This document shows, piece by piece, positions 55,317 to 64,000 of a stretch of DNA of 64,000 nucleotides. Below the pieces are notes generated by a model, which was not told where the DNA came from, did not search any database, and worked only from the letters and a program-made list of their open reading frames with translations. A program made the translations under genes and the position numbers. Each line of letters starts with the position of its first letter. The stretch's first letter is position 1. The DNA lies in contig NZ_CP141769.1 of assembly GCF_035621355.1 (NCBI RefSeq), positions 2,356,001 through 2,420,000 of the forward strand, written 5' to 3'. The stretch comes from Thiobacillus sp. SCUT-2. Lineage in GTDB: Bacteria; Pseudomonadota; Gammaproteobacteria; Burkholderiales; Thiobacillaceae.

Positions 55317-56609
55317 TCACGGCCCCCACGCCGGCTCGCGCGCGTCGACACCGGATTCCGAAAGTCGCGCATGGGTCCTGCCATCGAGGCTCGCGGTGCC
55401 GAGGATACCGTGTCCGCCCTGCACCGTCGCATACAGCACGGCCTGGCCGTTGGGGGCGAAGCTCGGCGACTCGTCGCGGTCGGTGTCGGTCAGCACCCGC
55501 GTCTGCCCCGAGGCCAGTTCCTGCAGTACCACGTGGAAGCGTCCCTCGTCGCGCGCGATGTACGCAAGATAGCGCCCATCCCGGCTGAGCGCGGGGGACA
55601 CATTGTAACTGCCGCCGAAGGTCACGCGCTTCGCCTCGCCGCCGTTTGCCGGCATGCGGTAGATCTGGGGGCTGCCGCCGCGGTCCGACGTGAAATAGAG
55701 GCTCTTGCCGTCGGGGGAGAAGACCGGCTCGGTATCGATGTCGCTGCTGCGCGTGAGGCGGGTCAGTCCGCCGCCGTCCGCGTTGATGAGATAGATCTGC
55801 GAGGCGCCGTCGCGGGTCAGCACCACGGCCAGCCGCTGGCCGTCCGGCGTCCAGGCCGGTGCCGAGTTGGAGCCCTTGAACGCGGCGAGCTTGCGACGCT
55901 GTCCGGTCTGCAGCGACTGCACGTAGACGACCGGCTTCCTGTCCTCGAACGACACGTAGGCGATGCGCGTGCCGTCGGGCGAGAATGCCGGCGAGATCAC
56001 CGATTCGCGCGAGCGCATCACCGTGCGCGGATTCTGCCCGTCCGCGTCGGCCACCCGCAGCTCGTAGCGGCCGCCCTGCTTCTGCACGTAGGCGATGCGG
56101 GTGCTGAACGCGCCGGGAATGCCGGTCAGCTTCTGGTAGATCAGGTCGGCGATCTGGTGCGCCGTGGCACGCCACTGGCCCGGCGTGATGGTGTAGCTGT
56201 AGCCCTCGAGGCGGGTCTGCTTGAGCACGTCCATCAGGTAGAAGCGGACTTCGAGCCGCCCGCCCGGCAGCGCTGTGACCTGCCCCACCACCATGGCGTC
56301 GGCGCCCTTGCCGCGCCAGACGCCGTAGTCGATCTGCGGCGGCGCGACCGGCTGGGGCGCACCCGCGACGTCCACCAGCCTGAACTGGCCGGTGCGGTTG
56401 AGGTCGTCGCCGATGATCTCGGTCAACCCGGGCTGCGGCTGCCCGGCAGACGCCTGGAACGGCACCAGCGCGACGGCAATCCGGCTGGCCGCCCCGCCGA
56501 TCACCTGGATTTCCATCGCCGCGCGCGCAGAAAACGGCGCGCTCAGGAGCGCAAGGCAGAGCAGGGGGAGCAGCAGGACGGCTCGCAGCATGGATGCAGG
56601 CACGGGCAT
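55317..56609 (-). CDS. tolB: Tol-Pal system beta-propeller protein TolB
   Basis: About 430 residues: signal peptide, an N-terminal domain (ALVPFQASAGQPQPGLTEII) and a WD-like propeller with repeated SPDG motifs (PAFSPDGTRIAYVSFEDRKP, EPVFSPDGKSLYFTSDRGGS). It works in the periplasm between TolA and Pal. ATG 56609 is taken as the start; 56645 and 56591 are alternatives. Confidence 0.95.
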   Translation of the reverse strand: MPVPASMLRAVLLLPLLCLALLSAPFSARAAMEIQVIGGAASRIAVALVPFQASAGQPQPGLTEIIGDDLNRTGQFRLVDVAGAPQPVAPPQIDYGVWRGKGADAMVVGQVTALPGGRLEVRFYLMDVLKQTRLEGYSYTITPGQWRATAHQIADLIYQKLTGIPGAFSTRIAYVQKQGGRYELRVADADGQNPRTVMRSRESVISPAFSPDGTRIAYVSFEDRKPVVYVQSLQTGQRRKLAAFKGSNSAPAWTPDGQRLAVVLTRDGASQIYLINADGGGLTRLTRSSDIDTEPVFSPDGKSLYFTSDRGGSPQIYRMPANGGEAKRVTFGGSYNVSPALSRDGRYLAYIARDEGRFHVVLQELASGQTRVLTDTDRDESPSFAPNGQAVLYATVQGGHGILGTASLDGRTHARLSESGVDAREPAWGP

Positions 56610-56696
56610 GAATTCAAACGCTTTCTTGACGGGCGAGTCTAACATAGCGCGCCGCGGGGCCGGGATGCACGGCCCCCTCCTCCGGCTTCGCGCGGA

Positions 56697-57550
56697 TCAC
56701 TCTTTGGGGCGATGAACGAAGGAAAGTTCCGGAACGAACGCGGCGCGCGCATCGCGATCGCCCGGCAGCGGCAACGGCGACGACTTTTCGATCGCACGCA
56801 CCACCGCGTCGTCGTAGGCCGGGTTGCCGCTGGACTGCGTCACCCGGACGCTCAGCACCTCGCCCGTCGGCAGCAGCTTCACGGCGCAGCGCACCTGCGG
56901 GTTGCCCTTGAGGTTGTCGGGCAGACGGGTATTGCCGCGGACCTTCGCGCTGATCAGGTCGCGATACTGGCCGATCACGCTGGCCGCCGCCGCCTGGCGC
57001 TGGCTGGCTGCCCGCGCTTCGGCGAGCCTGGCGAGGCGCGCGTCGTTGGCCGCCGTCTCCGCCGCGACCTGCTGCTTCATCTCCTCGACCTCCATCTGGC
57101 GCATCAGCGCGAGCCGCTTCTGTTCCGCCAGTTCCTTCTCGCGCGCCGCCTTGACGGCCTCGGCGCGCGCCTTGTCCTCGGCTTCGCGCTGGGCCTGCTG
57201 CTTCTTCAGGCGCTCCGCCTCGGCCTTCCTCTTTTCGAGCGCGATGTCGGGCGCCTTGGGCGGCGGCGGCTCCTTCTCGACCGGCCGCGGCGGCGGCGCG
57301 GCCTTTTCCACCGGCTTCGGCGCCGGGGCCGGCTTCTGCGGTGCGGGAGGCTTCACCGGCTGGGGGCGGGAGGCCGGCGCATCCGGCAGCGTGTTCCACA
57401 GGTCGACGCTGACCGCGGCGGGCTGCTCGGTCTGCCACGAAACGCCGAACACCAGCAGCAGGACGAACAACAGGTGCACGCCGAGCGCCAGCGCCGCGGC
57501 GAGCAGTCTGGGGGCGGGGCGGGCGCCGAGCGGTGCGTCGGCGGCGAAAT

Positions 57551-57554
<4 letters not shown>
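56697..57554 (-). CDS. tolA: Tol-Pal system protein TolA
   Basis: 285 residues. One N-terminal transmembrane helix (about 19-40), a Pro-rich part, a long Lys/Ala/Glu helix (residues 98-190, with repeated EKKAEAERLKKQQAQREAED-like content), and a TonB-like C-terminal domain (CAVKLLPTGEVLSVRVTQSS). It transmits the proton-motive force from TolQR to Pal. Overlaps tolR by 4 bases. Confidence 0.94.
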
Positions 57555-57961
<407 letters not shown>

Positions 57962-57964
57962 CGG

Positions 57965-58660
57965 TCAATCCGCCTTGGCCGTCACCTGGCGCTGCAGGAT
58001 GTTGGAGAACTCCTCCATGAAGCTTTCCATGCGGTTGGCGAGGCGGTCGATGTCGTGCGTGTAGCGGTTGTAGCCGACGACGGCGGGAATCGCCGCGAAC
58101 AGGCCCATCGCGGTGGCAATCAGCGCCTCCGCGATGCCGGGCGCGACCTGCGCGAGCGTCGCCTGCGCCACGCTCGACAACCCCATGAAGGCGATCATGA
58201 TGCCCCACACCGTGCCGAACAGGCCGACGTAGGGCGAGACCGAGCCGACCGTCGCCAGAAAGGCCAGATGCGACTCGAGGCCGTCGAGCTCGCGCTGGTA
58301 GCTCGCGCGCATCGCGCGGCGCGTACCGTCGATGATGGCGTTCAGCGACTGCCCCGCCTGCGGCCGCAGCTTCAGGAACTCGCGGAAGCCGGCCTCGAAG
58401 ATGCGTTCGATCTCGCCCGCGCCTTCGCGCTGGCCGGCCACGCGCTGATAGATGGCGTTCATGTCGCCGCCGCCCCAGAATTCGCGCTCGAAGCTGTCGG
58501 TCACGCGGACCGCGCGCTTGATCGCGAACATCTTGATGAAGATGAACCACCACGACATCAGCGACGCGCCGAGCAGCAGCGCCATGACGATCTGGACCGG
58601 GAGCGAGGCGTTGAGGACGAGATGGAACAGCGAGAGGTCTTGACCGAGTTCGGGTTTCAC
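57965..58660 (-). CDS. tolQ: Tol-Pal system protein TolQ
   Basis: 231 residues with three transmembrane helices; conserved ExbB/TolQ region FLATVGSVSPYVGLFGTVWG then AEALIATAMGLFAAIPAVVG. Forms the proton channel with TolR. Overlaps ybgC by 4 bases. Confidence 0.97.
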   Translation of the reverse strand: MKPELGQDLSLFHLVLNASLPVQIVMALLLGASLMSWWFIFIKMFAIKRAVRVTDSFEREFWGGGDMNAIYQRVAGQREGAGEIERIFEAGFREFLKLRPQAGQSLNAIIDGTRRAMRASYQRELDGLESHLAFLATVGSVSPYVGLFGTVWGIMIAFMGLSSVAQATLAQVAPGIAEALIATAMGLFAAIPAVVGYNRYTHDIDRLANRMESFMEEFSNILQRQVTAKAD

Positions 58661-59057
58661 GTTGCGGGGGCCAATGCTTGAAGAATGGGCTCGGGTATTT
58701 TAACGGGTTTGAAACGCGCCGCATCGACACAGGCGAGCGTCACCACGGCCTGTGCCAGACGGTCGGCGCCGCGCATAAGTTCCTGCTTCACGCTCAGGCT
58801 GGCGCGCCCCATTTCGTGCAGGCGGACCGACACGTCGAGCTGCTCGTTGAAGCGCGCCGGCGACAGGTAGTCGATCTCCACCCGCCGCACCACGAAGACG
58901 ACGCCCGCGTCGTCGCGCAGCACGTCCTGCTCGAAGCCGTGAACGCGCAGCCATTCGCTGCGCGCGCGCTCCATGAACTTGAGGTAGTTGGCGTAGTAGA
59001 CGACGCCGCCGGCGTCGGTGTCTTCCCAGTACACCCGCACCGGCCAGACGAAGGCCA

Positions 59058-59058
<1 letters not shown>
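58657..59058 (-). CDS. ybgC: Tol-Pal-associated acyl-CoA thioesterase YbgC
   Basis: 133 residues of hotdog fold, RVYWEDTDAGGVVYYANYLK with the catalytic Asp, then FVVRRVEIDYLSPARFNEQL. It hydrolyses acyl-CoA and is usually the first gene of the tol operon, as here. The start overlaps the ruvB stop (TGATG). Confidence 0.95.
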
Positions 59059-60086
<1,028 letters not shown>

Positions 60087-60118
60087 GGGGGTGGTGCCGG
60101 AGGACTGTCCGGGCCATT

Positions 60119-61624
60119 CTAACCCGCGCCGTCGCTGCCGGGTTCGACGTACTGCACCATGCGGCCGCGCCCCCGCTCCTTGGCCTGGTACAGCGCGTGG
60201 TCGGCGCGCATCAGCGCGTCGTCGATCGAGTCGCGCGACGCGGGGCCGAGCCAGGTCTGCCCCGCGCTGAGGCCGGTCTGCAGATCGAGGCCGAAGGCGT
60301 TGAGTTCGCTGCGGAAGCGATCGCTCAGGCGCTGGTACCAGGCGTCCAGCCCGGCCGCGTCGAGATCGGTCAGCAGCACGACGAACTCGTCGCCGGCAAG
60401 GCGCGCCGCGAGATCCGCGCGCCGCGTCAGGTCCTTCAGTGCCTGCGCGAGCGCGAGCAGCACCTGGTCGCCGACCGCATGTCCGAAGCGATCGTTGACG
60501 CCCTTGAAGTGATCGATGTCGAGCATGACCAGCGCAACCCGATGCTGCCGCTCCGCCATCCCCTGCGCCTGCGGGAAGCGGGTCTCGAAGGCGCGCCGGT
60601 TGGGCAGCGCGGTGAGGGGATCGGTCAGGCTCAGCCGCTCCAGCCGCGCGCGCTGCTCCTGCAGATGCCGCGCGGTGAGGTTGATGTCCTCCGCCACCTG
60701 CTCGAATTCGACGTAGTGGGGCATGATCGTCGGCACGGGCTCGTTGCGCGCCAGTGCCTTCAGGGCATCGAGGGTCGACACGATGTCGCGCACCATCGTG
60801 CGGCGCAATTGCACGATCCCGATCACCAGCACCGCCAGCACCGCACCCAGCGTCAGCAGTCCGGCCACGACCTGGCGCCCGCCGCTGCGCGTGAGCCATT
60901 GCACGGGGCTCTGCACGACGAGCGTCCAGCCGGTGTCCGCCACCGGCAGGCGGACCTCGCGCATCGCGCCGCGCTGCAGCCCGTGGCCGACGATCGGCCT
61001 GCCCTCGGCATCGAGCAGGGCGATGGCGTGTTCCGGCAGGATCGAACCGTCGATCGCGCGCTGCAGCGGGTCGAGGCGCACGCTCAGGAAGATCCCGCCC
61101 AGGAGCATGCCCCGGACGTCATGGACGGCGGCCACGAAATCGACATGCTCCGCGCCGGCCTGCTGGCGATGCACCAGCAGCCTTCCGTCCGTCAGCGCGC
61201 CGGGCCGGCGCAGGTCGCGCTGGCAGGCCGGGCCGATCCGGAACGACGCGGCGTCGCCCACCACTTCGCCGTGCGCATCGACGAGCGCCAGGCCGAGTAT
61301 CTCCGGCAGCAGGCGCTGGCGGGCACGCACCCACGCCTGCTGCGCCTCGGGCGTGCCGAAGGCCAGCACGTCGGCCAGTTCGCGATCGCGTGCCGCGTTG
61401 TCGAGCAGGGTACGGTAGTCACCCAGCCGGCGCACCAGATTGCCGCGCGCCTGCTCGGCTTCGTAGCCGATCAGGCGTTGCTGTTCTTCGCGCGTGGACT
61501 CGAGGCTGAACCACAGGCTCAGGCCGATCCCCGCGCCGAAGATGCCGACGACGCCCAGCAGCAACCCCATCAGGTGGCGCTGCAGGGAGGCCGATGGCCG
61601 GACGGTTTGCGCGGGAAGCGGCAT
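60119..61624 (-). CDS. Membrane diguanylate cyclase with periplasmic sensor region
   Basis: 501 residues: transmembrane helices at about 20-40 and 250-272 enclose a periplasmic Cache-like sensor; then a HAMP-like linker and a GGDEF domain ([36 protein letters not shown]). The active-site loop is AGDEF rather than GGDEF, a tolerated variant, and RRAD five residues earlier is a canonical inhibitory site. It makes c-di-GMP in response to an unknown signal. Inserted between ruvA and ruvB. Confidence 0.93.
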   Translation of the reverse strand: MPLPAQTVRPSASLQRHLMGLLLGVVGIFGAGIGLSLWFSLESTREEQQRLIGYEAEQARGNLVRRLGDYRTLLDNAARDRELADVLAFGTPEAQQAWVRARQRLLPEILGLALVDAHGEVVGDAASFRIGPACQRDLRRPGALTDGRLLVHRQQAGAEHVDFVAAVHDVRGMLLGGIFLSVRLDPLQRAIDGSILPEHAIALLDAEGRPIVGHGLQRGAMREVRLPVADTGWTLVVQSPVQWLTRSGGRQVVAGLLTLGAVLAVLVIGIVQLRRTMVRDIVSTLDALKALARNEPVPTIMPHYVEFEQVAEDINLTARHLQEQRARLERLSLTDPLTALPNRRAFETRFPQAQGMAERQHRVALVMLDIDHFKGVNDRFGHAVGDQVLLALAQALKDLTRRADLAARLAGDEFVVLLTDLDAAGLDAWYQRLSDRFRSELNAFGLDLQTGLSAGQTWLGPASRDSIDDALMRADHALYQAKERGRGRMVQYVEPGSDGAG

Positions 61625-61633
61625 GAAGCGGAA

Positions 61634-62209
61634 TCAGGATTTCGACAAGAGCCGCAGCGCCTGCCGGATCGCCTCGCCGACCGGAAGATCGGCCGGCAGC
61701 TGGCGCAGCGCCTCGTTCGTCTCACGTTCGTTGTAGCCGAGCGCGAGCAGCGCCTGGCGGACGTCGTCGGACACGCCGGCCGGCCCCGCCGCAGCGATTG
61801 CGCCGGCGAACACCGGCTTGCCCTTCAGCTCCAGCAGCAGGCGCTCGGCGGTCTTCTTGCCGATGCCGGGCACCTTGACGAGGCGGCCGACTTCCTGCGC
61901 GGCGATCGCCGCCGACAGGTCGTTGACCGACAGCCCGGACAGCACCGACAACGCGGTCTTGGCGCCGATGCCCGAAACCTTCAGCAGTTCGCGGAACGCG
62001 GCACGCTCGGTCTCGCTGCCGAAGCCGTACAGCAGGTGCGCATCCTCGCGGACCGCGAGATGGGTAAGCAGGCAGACCTTCTCGCCCGTCGCCGGCAGGT
62101 TGTAGAAGGTGCTCATCGGCACGTCGATTTCGTAGCCGACGCCGTTCACGTCGACCAGCACCTGCGGCGGCTGTTTGGCGGCGAGGATGCCGCAGATTCT
62201 TCCGATCAT
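61634..62209 (-). CDS. ruvA: Holliday junction binding protein RuvA
   Basis: 191 residues: [20 protein letters not shown], two HhH motifs ([38 protein letters not shown]) and a C-terminal RuvB-binding domain. The start overlaps the stop of a small upstream ORF. Confidence 0.96.
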   Translation of the reverse strand: MIGRICGILAAKQPPQVLVDVNGVGYEIDVPMSTFYNLPATGEKVCLLTHLAVREDAHLLYGFGSETERAAFRELLKVSGIGAKTALSVLSGLSVNDLSAAIAAQEVGRLVKVPGIGKKTAERLLLELKGKPVFAGAIAAAGPAGVSDDVRQALLALGYNERETNEALRQLPADLPVGEAIRQALRLLSKS

Positions 62210-62355
62210 CGGGCTTGGCCCATCTTCGAGTTCTCCGTGTACATCAGCATAGCCGCAAGCATCAGCGCCTGAACATGCGTCGCCGGAAGATCGCACACGA
62301 CGGGACTGGCGAGCCGCGCGCGCGTCGGCTCGACCGGCCCCGCGGCGGCGCTCAT
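62206..62355 (-). CDS. Small ORF coupled between ruvC and ruvA
   Basis: 49 residues beginning [20 protein letters not shown] and ending [17 protein letters not shown]. Its ATG overlaps the ruvC stop and its TGA overlaps the ruvA start, both as 4-base ATGA junctions, which favours real translation. The middle ([18 protein letters not shown]) looks helical. No family was recognised; it may only serve to couple ruvC and ruvA translation. Confidence 0.5.
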   Translation of the reverse strand: MSAAAGPVEPTRARLASPVVCDLPATHVQALMLAAMLMYTENSKMGQAR

Positions 62356-62867
62356 ACCAGCCGCCCGCCCTTGACGCGATAGCCCGCGGTCGACTGCGTG
62401 CCCAGGCGGCTGCCGTGTGCGTGGGCGATGGCGCACGCGAGCGCATCGGCCGCATCGGCCTTGGGGGCTGCCGGCAGCGCGAGCAGGCGCTTGACCATCT
62501 CCTGCACCTGCTCCTTGGCCGCCTTGCCGTGCCCGACGACGGCCTGCTTGATCTGCAAGGCGGTGTATTCGGCGACCATGAGTTCGTTCGTCACCGCGGC
62601 GCAGATCGCGGCGCCGCGCGCCTGCCCGAGCAGCAGCGTCGATTGCGGGTTGACGTTGACGAAGACGATCTCGACCGCGCAGGTGTCGGGGCGGTAGGTG
62701 GCGATCACCTCGTTGAGCCCGGCGAACAGGACGCCGAGCCGCGTTGGCAGCTCGCCCTCGCCGCTCTTGATGACGCCGCTCGCGACGTAGGCGAGCTTCT
62801 GCCCGGTCTGCTCGATGACCCCGAAGCCGGTGAGCCTCAAGCCGGGGTCGATGCCGAGAATGCGCAA
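62352..62867 (-). CDS. ruvC: Holliday junction resolvase RuvC
   Basis: 171 residues: [20 protein letters not shown] with the first catalytic Asp, [20 protein letters not shown], and [18 protein letters not shown] with the last acidic residues. It cleaves Holliday junctions. It lies 1 base after yebC. Confidence 0.96.
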   Translation of the reverse strand: MRILGIDPGLRLTGFGVIEQTGQKLAYVASGVIKSGEGELPTRLGVLFAGLNEVIATYRPDTCAVEIVFVNVNPQSTLLLGQARGAAICAAVTNELMVAEYTALQIKQAVVGHGKAAKEQVQEMVKRLLALPAAPKADAADALACAIAHAHGSRLGTQSTAGYRVKGGRLV

Positions 62868-62868
62868 G

Positions 62869-63600
62869 TTACTCCGGCAGCACGGCGTTGGTGTAGACCT
62901 CCTGCACGTCGTCGAGACTTTCGAGCGCGTCCAGGATCTTCTGCATCTTCACCGCGTCGTCGCCGGCGAGTTCGGTCTCGGCCTCGGGGCGCATGGTGAT
63001 CTCGGCCACGGCCGGCTTGAAACCCGCCTTCTCGAGCGCCTCCTTCACCGCCTCGAAGGCCTTGGGGTCGGGTGAGGTCAGCACCTCGATCGAGCCGTCC
63101 TCGTTGGGGATGATGTCGTCGGCGCCGGCATCGAGCGCGACTTCCATCACCGCCTCTTCGCTCGCGCCCGGCTCCAGGATGATCTGGCCAACGTGCTTGA
63201 ACTGGAACGCCACGCAGCCGTCGGTGCCCATGTTGCCGCCGTGCTTGACGAAGGCGTGGCGCACGTCGGCGACGGTCCGCACCTTGTTGTCGGTGAGGCA
63301 GTCGACCATCACCGCGACGCCGCCGATGCCGTAGCCCTCGTAGCGCGCTTCCTCGTAGTTCACCCCTTCGAGCTGGCCGGTGCCGCGCTTGATCGCGTTT
63401 TCAATGTTGTCCTTCGGCAACGAGTCGGCCTTGCCCTTCTCGATCGCCAGCCGCAGCCGCGGGTTCATCGCGGGGTCGCCGCCGCCCATCTTGGCGGCCA
63501 CGGTGATTTCCTTGATAAGCTTGGTGAAGATCTTGCCGCGCTTGGCATCCTGGCGACCCTTGCGGTGCTGGATGTTGGCCCACTTCGAATGTCCTGCCAT
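62869..63600 (-). CDS. yebC: YebC/PmpR-family protein
   Basis: 243 residues: [60 protein letters not shown]. YebC family proteins act as translation or transcription regulators. It is the first gene of the ruv cluster; the start at 63600 is the universal MAGHSKW. Confidence 0.96.
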   Translation of the reverse strand: MAGHSKWANIQHRKGRQDAKRGKIFTKLIKEITVAAKMGGGDPAMNPRLRLAIEKGKADSLPKDNIENAIKRGTGQLEGVNYEEARYEGYGIGGVAVMVDCLTDNKVRTVADVRHAFVKHGGNMGTDGCVAFQFKHVGQIILEPGASEEAVMEVALDAGADDIIPNEDGSIEVLTSPDPKAFEAVKEALEKAGFKPAVAEITMRPEAETELAGDDAVKMQKILDALESLDDVQEVYTNAVLPE

Positions 63601-63625
63601 GTTGATTCCGACGCAAAAAAACGTA

Positions 63626-64000
63626 ATGCGCGATTTTAGCACCGCAGCCCCCGCCCTCCGCCCCCCGACCGTTAGGCTTGGCGTCGATCTCGGCGGCACC
63701 AAGATCGAGCTCGTCGCGCTCGACGGCGGGGGCCGCGAAATCCTGCGCCGCCGCGTGCCGACGCCGCAGGGCGACTATCTCGCCACGGTGGCCGCGGTCG
63801 CCGCCCTGGTGCACGCGGCCGAAGTCGAACTCGGGCAGCCCGGCAGCGTCGGCATCGGCACCCCCGGCGCGATCTCGCCCGCCAGCGACCGGATGAAGAA
63901 CTGCAACTCGACCTGCCTCAATGGCCAGCCGCTGCAGGAGGACCTCGAACGCGCGCTCAACCGTGAAGTGCGGCTCGCCAACGACGCCGACTGCTTCGCG
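63626..64000 (+). CDS. ROK-family sugar kinase, N-terminal part (cut by window end)
   Basis: 125 codons visible to the right edge. [20 protein letters not shown] is the ATP-binding DxGGTK motif; [20 protein letters not shown] and LANDADCFA follow the ROK pattern. It probably phosphorylates a sugar such as fructose or N-acetylglucosamine. The ATG at 63626 is 25 bases from the divergent yebC start; there may be another start. Confidence 0.85.
   Translation, partial: MRDFSTAAPALRPPTVRLGVDLGGTKIELVALDGGGREILRRRVPTPQGDYLATVAAVAALVHAAEVELGQPGSVGIGTPGAISPASDRMKNCNSTCLNGQPLQEDLERALNREVRLANDADCFA

Overview
The window is a GC-rich, densely coded chromosomal stretch from a betaproteobacterium. Gene content points to a facultatively anaerobic, respiratory, probably sulfur- and nitrogen-oxide-metabolising member of the Rhodocyclales or Hydrogenophilales (Thiobacillus/Thauera/Azoarcus-like). 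The placement rests on recA-recX, yebC-ruvCAB, tol-pal-cpoB-queEC and the split riboflavin operon, together with class III ribonucleotide reductase, O2-independent ubiquinone genes (ubiTUV), a hemerythrin, a DsrC-like protein and a YeeE sulfur transporter. I did not identify a species. There are no insertion sequences, prophage genes, rRNA operons or CRISPR arrays.

Layout. 0-4.8 kb (minus): a metalloprotease-like protein cut by the window edge, a giant AsmA/DUF748 protein and yjgA. 4.9-12 kb (plus): pmbA, a GDSL esterase, TRAP dctQM, an FKBP, YgiQ and DUF2288. 12-14.3 kb (minus): a small exported protein, DUF302, a c-type cytochrome lipoprotein and a Mut7-C/ubiquitin-like protein. 14.4-17.3 kb: a membrane protein, CreA, coq7 and a lone TRAP dctP. 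17.4-21 kb: glyA, nrdR, ribD and a methyltransferase. 21-24 kb (minus): a split anaerobic ribonucleotide reductase (nrdD, a separate 62-residue glycyl-radical piece, nrdG) behind a promoter with two NrdR-type boxes. 24-32.6 kb: an accessory-looking cluster with a hemerythrin, two DUF2249 proteins, two NnrS/heme-copper-like membrane proteins, a DsrC-like protein, Yip1, MarR, FmdE-like, TetR, DUF2892, a FadL-type porin and a cytochrome c'-like protein.

32.9-40.2 kb: an NMO-type flavoprotein and a drug/metabolite exporter, then a minus-strand operon flavoprotein-yhcC-ubiU-ubiV-queD-ubiT. 40.4-45.2 kb (plus): ribE-ribBX-ribH-nusB-thiL-pgpA-pncC. 45.3-47.8 kb: a WYL regulator divergent from recA-recX. 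47.9-50.6 kb: a lower-GC O-antigen-ligase-like gene next to a type IV pilin with a near-consensus sigma-54 promoter. 50.9 kb: tRNA-Lys. 51-64 kb (minus): yeeE, queC, queE, cpoB, pal, tolB, tolA, tolR, tolQ, ybgC, ruvB, a diguanylate cyclase, ruvA, a small coupled ORF, ruvC and yebC, ending with a divergent partial ROK kinase.

Two dispersed repeat families stand out. One is a GGGAGAGGG palindrome that occurs between genes and has also entered the coding sequence of ygiQ and the N-terminus of pgpA, and forms a leader ORF before nusB. The other is a GTGAGCG heptamer array that begins at or within the stop codon of glyA, nusB and pncC. The most system-like novelty candidates are the 24-32.6 kb hemerythrin/DUF2249/DsrC-like cluster, the split class III reductase, the ubiUVT-yhcC-flavoprotein operon, and the WYL regulator facing recA.
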